Shown: in pieces, positions 57,268 through 64,000 of the stretch
How the letters are laid out: each line of letters opens with the position of its first letter
How positions within the stretch are numbered: the first letter of the stretch is position 1
Assembly (NCBI RefSeq): GCF_000344685.1
Contig: NW_006920418.1
Span: 387,940 to 451,939 of the forward strand
Direction of reading: 5' to 3'
Length of the DNA: 64,000 nt
Source: Gloeophyllum trabeum ATCC 11539
Taxonomy: Eukaryota; Basidiomycota; Agaricomycetes; Gloeophyllales; Gloeophyllaceae
Program-made: the position numbers and the translations under genes
The notes under the pieces: model-generated
The model's database searches: none
Told to the model about the DNA's origin: nothing
What the model saw: only the letters and a program-made list of their open reading frames with translations

Positions 57268-57910
57268 CGACTTCCATTGACCTAAGTACGAGCACAGTCG
57301 AACACCAAATCCTGTCCGTGATATGTAGACGCTATTGACCTGACGATTTTGACAACTACTGCGACGATGAGGAGCACCTATGGGCTCATTGACACGCTCG
57401 TGTCGGACGTACGGGCACCGAGTCCCGCCGACTGCAACACGACTCTGCATTGAGCCATTGACAGTGTTCGCGTACGTGCGAGAAGTCTACAGCCTACTTA
57501 TAGGCTGCTTCATGTGAACTCGACGTCCATGCATCGTTATGAGCCGACCGGCCTATGAGCAGCTAACTGCCGCGACGCCGTGGCAAAATCAACATATGTG
57601 TGGCAAAGGAAGGGTACGAGTAAATGGCGGCCGGCAGGCAAATCCGAGACGAGGGGGTCTAGAGACAGCTGCGACTTGAAATACTAAGACGGGCAGAACA
57701 CCATTTGGCCGCGCCCATTGGTCTGGTTGTGTCTTCCGAGCGCTGCCTGCTATGAGACATCGAGTCAACTTACATGAAGTCCTCTCTCGTACAATGTCAC
57801 CGCTTCTCCCGGACCTGAAAAGGACCGTACCAAGTTCAGGAGGAGGGTCCCGGCGGACATGCGGCCCAAAGGCGGATGAATGGTTGCCCAGCCTTTGTGG
57901 CGCCCAGCAG
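57268..57910. other. Intergenic stretch, nothing recognised
   Basis: Short frames only. The upstream half of the Cys-rich motif gene is not visible here. Confidence 0.4.
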
Positions 57911-58075
57911 CTCAGGATACTCGACTGGTACGAAGAAGCCGATGGCGAGAACCGCAGACTCTACCCGCAGAACTTCACCTGGAGCTGCTGCAAGCAAACC
58001 GGAAGGGAGGACGGGTGCGAGGAGGTAGAACACGAGGTTGGTAGTGGTGCTGGGAAACGTTCGAGGTGTTGTTGA
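57911..58075 (+). pseudogene. C-terminal fragment of the Cys-rich TWTCC family
   Basis: The plus-strand frame reads LDWYEEADGENRRLYPQNFTWSCCKQTGREDGCEE in two overlapping parts that match exon 2 of the 48884-49465 gene (YPENFTWTCCKRDGRKDGC). The N-terminal CxNC/YHPG half is not found upstream. It is either a truncated duplicate or the last exon of a diverged gene. Confidence 0.5.
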
Positions 58076-59041
58076 GCTTTGATGGGCGTGAAGCCTTCCA
58101 GAGCGTATCATTGATTGAGCCAAAATTTGCTTATACAGGATCGTGCTGCTTGATACTGGTCGCCTAACGCGGCTGGAGAGGACGCGCGGGGTGACGCGTT
58201 GTCAATAGGACGGTGGTTATAAACGCGCATATGTCTGATGAATATTAATAGTAGGATTCACGATGCCCGCCTGAAATTGCACGCGAGCAAAAGGGCTTGT
58301 CACGTCTCGAAAGTAATCAATAATTAGCAGAGCCCGACGTACCGCGCAAATAAAGCATATGCTACGGTAGCTCGAAGTTCCCCAGCTTACATCGAGAACA
58401 GAACAGGAAAAAGCATTACGATTGTGGCCAAACCCTGTGATGTTGTGGCGTGCAATTTAAAGCGCGTGACCCCACACGAGCCCACACGTCACGCATCCCC
58501 TTCAAGTCCTTGCCACAAAATATCTCACTCAGCGATCCATCCTGTGCTGATCCTTTATCAAAGCAATTAATTTGGATAGTATAGTAACAACCACAAGGCG
58601 CACTAGATCCAAAAGATCGGACGAGGAAAGCGGGGTAGAGAGAATACCTACGTACTACGACCGAGTACAAAAAACAACCACATCTGATACTACATTTTCC
58701 TTCCTCCACAATCGATACAACGATGAGTACACACGATAGACAGAGCGAGCATAGCGATGACAACAACAAGAATATTCCGGTAAGGTCCATGGCCCTGCAA
58801 CAAATACGCAATTGTACACCCTGAGGCAGGGCGAGGTGAAGGGTTTCGCGAACGAAGGCGAACGAGATAAAGGTTTCCATATGATGTCGATGTCGGAAGG
58901 TGGCGAGCGATCCATGATGTTTGTATGGATCGCACTTGATTGATGTAGATGGATGCGCCCTCATCGTCCAATAACTTACTTCTTCAATGTCTTCGATTTC
59001 TTCTTCATCTTTCGTTCATCATTGATTCATCGCCCCAGCGC
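58076..59041. other. Intergenic stretch, nothing recognised
   Basis: A 182-codon minus-strand frame at 58416-58964 has unlikely composition for a protein here and overlaps two other frames; it is probably the 3' UTR of the next gene. Confidence 0.4.
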
Positions 59042-59815
59042 CTACAATCCACAGTCCACCATCTCCCAATCCTCGCCCGGCGGCTCCGTCTTCATCACCA
59101 CATCCCCATCGCCGTCCCTCTCGCCGACCATCCGCTCTAGCTCCCGCGTCGCCGACAATATCGACACTGCCAGGCGCGGGCCCATCAGCAGGATCTTCTG
59201 CCCCTCGGGCGAGCAACGCATACGCGTCATGATCGCCACGCGGTACAGGTCCGGCTCGCGCTTGCCACGAGGCAAGCGTCGCCGCGCGAGGTTATTCGAT
59301 GGGTGAGGCGAAAGTGGCGAGGTCGTTCGGCTCTCGATCTTAACAGTCTGAGCAGGCTTCGGGACAGGGAGTCGCGAGGTAGGCATGGAGGATGTGTCGG
59401 GCGTGGTAGGGATAGGGGCAGAGCCGAAAGCGAGATTGTGCTCCGAGTAGGTGCGGCTCAGGCCTTTGCGGCGCTCGCGCTGTTCTTTGTAGAAGCGGAG
59501 GGTGCGGTTGTACGGCACGAGCGACGAGCAGTCTGGTTTATGCGTGCGCTGTGGTGCGGGTGCGCCGGTGGGGGCGAAAGGTGGCGGCTCGAAGCCGTCG
59601 CCGGTGTAGAGGGTGTCGTCCACAGGAGTATTCGGGAGGACCGCGAACGAAATCGTGCGGCGCAGGGGCCGAGTACCGCTGCTCGTCGTGCGAGGCACCT
59701 TATGTGGCCCAGGCTTGGGCGTGGAGAACGACGACGTCCGCTTGCGCACACCACCGGGGACTGGAAGCGACGAGGAGGGGGCGGCGACGGTGGTGGTGGT
59801 AACAGAGCAAGACAT
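59042..59815 (-). CDS. Uncharacterised basic/Pro-rich protein, 257 aa, single exon
   Basis: The frame is open from 59971, but I choose the ATG at 59815 (MSCSVTTTTVAAPSSSLP) because composition changes there. Not recognised. It has Thr/Ser/Pro-rich parts, a segment RRTISFAVLPNTPVDDTLYT, a basic helix YNRTLRFYKEQRERRKGLSR, and a C-terminal helical part (DLYRVAIMTRMRCSPEGQKI then ATRELERMVGERDGDGDVVM) ending in an acidic aromatic tail EDWEMVDCGL. The helical end looks conserved-protein-like; the rest is probably disordered. It may be a regulatory protein, but nothing proves it. Confidence 0.65.
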   Translation of the reverse strand: MSCSVTTTTVAAPSSSLPVPGGVRKRTSSFSTPKPGPHKVPRTTSSGTRPLRRTISFAVLPNTPVDDTLYTGDGFEPPPFAPTGAPAPQRTHKPDCSSLVPYNRTLRFYKEQRERRKGLSRTYSEHNLAFGSAPIPTTPDTSSMPTSRLPVPKPAQTVKIESRTTSPLSPHPSNNLARRRLPRGKREPDLYRVAIMTRMRCSPEGQKILLMGPRLAVSILSATRELERMVGERDGDGDVVMKTEPPGEDWEMVDCGL

Positions 59816-60532
59816 GGCCGTGCGAGGACCTGATGGTGTAGAAGAGAGCCCCGGGCAGATCTTTGTCTGTCCGTGGTCGGAACAAAAGGACAGCCCCGAC
59901 CTCGAACCGCGTGGGAGCAGCGAGGAGCCGTGTGACGCAACATGTGCTAACGTAAGCAGAAGACTCACCAATCGCGAGGCGCTGCGCGCCCGCCACTTCC
60001 ATTTCTGGCGTGACGTTTACCCGCCCGACGTAGCGGCTGTGCACCGACGTAGTCAGCGCGCAGCGCAGTGGTGCCCAAAGCGATGGCCGAGTAGCCGTAT
60101 GTTCCCCCGGGTAGCAGGGAAAGGGGGAAGGAAGGCCCAGGGAACTTGATGTATCATTGCACATCACAGTTGTGATGTACCTAGCCAGCTGTGTTTTGAT
60201 AGTTCCACCAGCGAGGGGATGGCCTGACCGGACAGCACCCGTGATTTCCCAGAATACACCGAGTCATCCTCGGACTCTGGGCGTGAAGAGTCGCTTGAGT
60301 GCGAGGATGACTCGGGGTGGTGGGAGGATCTGGGATGTACATCCCGTCTTCCATTCTACCTGCACGCAACGCATTCTACCATTGGCAGGTGCTCGGAGAG
60401 GCGGAGGAGAGTCGTTCTGAAGGGGAAGACGCTATAATCAGTCATCATTTGACGGGACAATGCCTCGTGTCAGAGGTGGGTCTATGCTCAATAAGATATG
60501 GCTTGGTACGCACCATCAAGCTAAGTCAAGGT
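59816..60532. other. Intergenic stretch with a short perfect inverted repeat
   Basis: No supported gene. A 14-bp perfect inverted repeat CCGAGTCATCCTCG lies at 60259-60272 and 60302-60315 (30-bp spacer), and a small palindrome ACATCACAGTTGTGATGT is near 60160. Confidence 0.5.
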
Positions 60533-61474
60533 TCAGATGGCGGGGAACATCATAAGGTGTTTCACAACCTTAACAAACAGTGCTGTGATCAAGATTCGTG
60601 CTTCCGCCGAAGAGGGGTATATCGAGAGAGGATAGCGGTGCCTACGGTCAATGCGAAGTATATGATCCTGCCAGGGTAGTCCCCGGTCGGGACCGGCCTG
60701 TCCTGAAGTCCCGACGTCCGACGCCTCAGTAGGGAAGGACGCCACGAACTGCATGTTGACCGTCGTTTCGGGACCGTGTTCAATGCCAATGGTGTCCATG
60801 AACAGCTATGCAATGATTCCACTTCCGTGACGGGCGGGGATACGGTGTCCGACACATGAATATCTATCGGCAGAACATAAGGATACGGATCACTGAGACG
60901 AGTATAAAGATAGACCACATACATAGACACACCCAGCGAATTCAATTCCGTCGTGTCGCACACCCAGGCTGCATTTGGAGGTACGCTGGATGACGAAGGA
61001 TAACAGCTCACTCAAATCGGCGAGCTACGTCGGCCTATGCAGGACAAACATACAGTAAATCAGTACCAATGAAAATTAGTAGAGATGTCACTCTGCTGTA
61101 GCAGGAGCGAACGCGTTTCGGGGATAGGGAACGCGCACTCTAGGCAGCTCGACATGGTATTATCATTTCAACGTCCACATGGCCTCCTAAAGACTCGCCA
61201 ATATCTTTGTACTCCCCCATCCGGCCTCATTTGAACTGCCACAATATGCCACCAGTGTAATAAACTTGAAAGTAAGGACTCACATGCATGTCCGTAGCCT
61301 CCGCCTCAAGCGGGGTATTGTTCTCGAATCTAAGCAGTACGAACGAGATTTATCGGTCGCGGCAGTCGCGGAGGAAACACGTATGTAGAGGGAGGAAAGA
61401 AAGGAGGAAATAAACCGCAATAATCCGGCGGTCTGTCAACGATAGGCGCCCGCCCTTTACCCTGCGATAAGCAT
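60533..61474 (-). CDS. Unrecognised 128-aa protein in seven small exons
   Basis: Exons 61461-61474, 61284-61329, 61012-61034, 60844-60985, 60716-60805, 60646-60667 and 60533-60582 are all GT-AG, phase-consistent and free of stops, total 387 nt. The peptide starts MLIAGFENNTPLEAEATDMH, continues AAWVCDTTELNSLGVSMYVV and LYTRLSDPYPYVLPIDIHVS, then DTIGIEHGPETTVNMQFVAS, and ends in a basic hydrophobic tail. I do not know the family. A membrane-associated segment around SMYVVYLYTRL is possible. The tiny first exon (14 nt) is the least certain. Its start codon lies only 89 bp from that of urease, on the other strand, so a shared promoter is likely. Confidence 0.55.
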
Positions 61475-61563
61475 GTCAAAGCTCAAGCTGACTGCTCAGG
61501 CCGATAACAGCCTGGCAGCGCTGCTAGTCCCGTTCTACTCTGATATAAGGATTTCTAGGAATA
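61475..61563. promoter_or_regulatory. 89-bp divergent spacer upstream of urease
   Basis: Only 89 bp separate the proposed start codons of the 128-aa gene (minus) and urease (plus). If both starts are right, promoters overlap the neighbouring 5' regions. Confidence 0.4.
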
Positions 61564-64000
61564 ATGCACCTGCTGCCCCGTGAGGAAGCGAAGCTGCTGC
61601 TGCACCAGGTTTATTCTCAGCTTGTACAATTTCCATCTCAAGTCTGAAATACGGTCGGTGGAATAGGCAGGCTTCCTGGCCCAGAAGCGCCTGGCGCGAG
61701 GGCTGAAGCTTAACCAGACAGAGGCGACCGCGCTGATCGCGAGCCAGCTGCAAGAGCGCATCCGCGATGGCCAGCACTCGGTCGCGGAGCTGATGCAGCA
61801 CGGGAAGACGCTCCTCGGACGGAGACATGTCCTGCCGTCGGTGCCCGGGCTGCTGCACGAGATCCAGGTCGAGGGGACGTTTCAGGACGGGTGGGTATGC
61901 TATACTACTGTGAACATGAACGGGTCCCCGGACGACTGAATGTGAAATGTGCGCAGAGTTTTCCTGGTGACGGTGCATGATCCCATTTGTACGGAGGACG
62001 GGGACCTTGCGGCCGCGCTCTACGGGTCATTCCTACCTGTCCCTCCGAATGAAAAGTTCCCCGTCGCAGACGAGTCCGAGTACGCGAAGGAGAAGGCCCC
62101 AGGAGCCGTCATCGTCAAGAAGGAACGGATCGTCATCAATAAAGGCCGTGAACGGGTCAAGCTGAAGGTCACTAATAACGGCGACAGGCCTATACAGGTT
62201 CGTCATTGACCACATGCCATTAATGCCGGGCAGACGCAAGTATATGTTTACAGATTGGCTCTCACTACCACTTCATCGAGACGAATGCGAGCCTCTCCTT
62301 CGACCGCGCCAAGGCGTACGGCAAGCGCTTGGACATCGCAGCGGGCACCGCGGTGCGCTTTGAGCCCGGCGACTCGAAGACCGTCACGCTCTGCGCCATC
62401 GCGGGCGCGCAGATCATCTCTGGGGGGAACCTCCTCGCGTCCGGGATAGTGGACGCTGACCGCACGGATGAAATTGTACGTAATCTGGTGCAGAAGGGGT
62501 TCGGGCATGTCCCGGAGCCGGGGGCGGCGGAGGTGCATGAGGACACGGATATTGGGCGGCAGGCGTATGTGGCGATGTACGGACCCACGGTGGGTGATAA
62601 AGTGCGTCTTGGGGACACGGCGCTGTGGATCGAGGTGGAGAGGGACGAGGTGAGCCCGGTGTTTACGTTACGAGAGGCTTAGGCTAACCCAGAATGAAGA
62701 CGGTCTACGGAGACGAAGTCAAGTTCGGCGGAGGTGAGGGCATCTGTATTAGCCATGTCGCCAGTTTGACGTCTCCGCGTCGCTAGGGAAGTCGATTCGT
62801 GAGGGTATGGGACAGGCGACCAACCGCCCTGCATCGGAGTGTCTCGACCTAGTGATCACCAACGCCCTCATCGTAGACTGGTCTGGCATATACAAGGTAT
62901 ACCTTTAGTGTATCCATCGTGGCCTCACTTATCGTCACTACTACAGGCAGACATCGGCGTCAAAGACGGAGTCATCACGGGCATCGGAAAAGCCGGGAAC
63001 CCCGACGTGATGGCGCACGTGCACCCCGCACTGACCATCGGATCCTCCACGGAGGTCATCGCGGGCGAGAAACTGATCCTCACCGCGGGCGCGGTGGACG
63101 CGCACGTGCACTACATCTGCCCGCAGCAGGTGTACGAGGCGCTCGCGGCGGGCACGACGACGATGATCGGGGGCGGCACGGGCCCGAGCGCGGGGACGAA
63201 TGCGACGACGTGCACGCCGAGCCCGTTCTACATGCGCCACATGCTCGCGGCAACGGACGGGCTGCCGATGAATTTCGCGTTCACGGGCAAGGGGAACGAT
63301 GCCGGCCCCCAGGCCTTGGAGGATATCGTCAGAGCGGGCGCGGCGGGCTTAAAGTTGCATGAGGACTGGGGATCGACCCCAGCTGCTACCATGAATTGCT
63401 TGGATGTGGGGGATAAATACGATGTTCAGGTGAGCATCTCTCTAACCAGCGTGTGAGTGTAACCGTAACCGGCATCAAGGTGAACATACACACCGATACC
63501 CTGAACGAGAGCGGGTTCGTTGAAAGTAAGTCTCCCAGGTCGCTGCATGGTCAGAGGTATTGAAGGCGTCCCAGGCACGATTGCTGCTTTCGGCAACCGT
63601 ACAATTCATACCTACCACACGGAGGGTGCTGGTATGTGCGATTTGGTGGTGTAGTAATCTCTTGGCTGATTTCTAACCAGGTGGGGGACATGCGCCGGAT
63701 ATTATCGTCGTCTGTGGCCAAGAAAACGTCCTACCGTCATCCACGAACCCAACCCGTCCGTACACGAACAATACTCTGGACGAGCATCTGGACGTATGTA
63801 CCATGCAAGGAACTATTTATCTCGACGCTAATTGAATGGCGTAGATGCTGATGGTTTGCCATCATCTTGATAAGTCGATTCCTGAGGATTTAGCCTTTGC
63901 AGAGTCTCGTATCCGCGGCGAGACTGTGGCGGCGGAAGACGTTCTGCAGGACATGGGCGCAATATCGATGATCAGCTCCGACTCTCAGGCAATGGGCCGT
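61564..64000 (+). CDS. URE1: Urease, 5' two thirds (runs off the window)
   Basis: A nickel enzyme that hydrolyses urea to ammonia and carbamate in the cytosol; fungi fuse the gamma, beta and alpha parts in one chain. Eleven exons are seen: 61564-61608, 61667-61890, 61957-62197, 62254-62649, 62700-62733, 62787-62896, 62947-63429, 63480-63525, 63575-63631, 63681-63793 and 63845-64000. The gamma part begins [15 protein letters not shown], the beta part has [18 protein letters not shown], and the alpha part starts [20 protein letters not shown]. Active-site residues are present: DAHVHYI (His403/His405), the carbamylated lysine in [10 protein letters not shown] (about Lys486), [24 protein letters not shown] and the mobile-flap cysteine in MVCHHLDKS. 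Exon 5 uses acceptor ATGAAG, the one that restores [12 protein letters not shown]. Function also needs the accessory proteins UreD/F/G, which are not in this window. Confidence 0.95.

Noticed and set aside
58416..58964. 182-codon minus-strand frame
   Set aside because: Overlaps other frames, has no domain or codon bias and follows directly the stop of another gene; probably 3' UTR.

Overview
This window is nuclear DNA of a basidiomycete fungus, most likely an agaricomycete and plausibly one of the Polyporales. Genes are dense with phase-consistent introns of about 45-70 nt. The families include a DUF6533-type membrane protein, an intron-rich GH13 amylase with CBM20, a DUF4112 protein, an Fps1-like aquaglyceroporin, a fungal CorA-like transporter and a Plavaka/Tnp2-like DNA transposon. 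I rebuilt exon structures by hand; for every housekeeping model the exon lengths sum to a whole number of codons. The scaffold has two runs of N, at 35448-35998 and 50675-51578.

Layout. 1-5 kb: a TIR element (513-2013) and a 5'-truncated DUF6533-type gene. 5-8 kb: cyanase, the SDHAF3 assembly factor and a divergent DUF4604 gene. 8.5-24 kb: a 585-aa Ser/Pro-rich protein, three related zinc-finger genes (11.8, 13.8 and 22.8 kb), a CorA transporter and an aquaglyceroporin. 25-30 kb: three small TIR elements around a DUF4112 gene. 30.6-33.9 kb: a secreted alpha-amylase with 21 exons. 34-40 kb: a secreted FAD-linked oxidase broken by a transposable element that itself carries a second element, plus a decayed piece of a related oxidase. 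40.8 kb: acireductone dioxygenase. 41.8-48.6 kb: an unrecognised coiled-coil family in one intact copy, one fragment and one pseudogene containing a precise 791-bp internal inversion. 49-53 kb: a small Cys-rich gene and a 3.1-kb TIR transposon. 55-64 kb: several Ser/Pro-rich hypothetical genes, a 128-aa seven-exon gene and the first two thirds of urease, which runs off the window.

Metabolic themes are small-molecule nitrogen handling (cyanase and urease, both acting on urea-derived nitrogen), membrane transport (CorA, aquaglyceroporin) and secreted carbohydrate enzymes (amylase, FAD oxidase). They are dispersed single genes, not an obvious cluster.

The most notable observations come from genome rearrangement. 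They are the clean inversion inside the coiled-coil pseudogene; the nested insertion in the oxidase, whose conceptual removal restores the exon frame exactly; a probable false duplication of exactly 445 bp on both sides of the first N gap; a 125-bp MITE related to the TIRs of the 3.1-kb transposon; and a three-copy dispersed repeat carrying ACGCGT-type and CACGTG sites. I saw no CRISPR array, rRNA gene or convincing functional tRNA.
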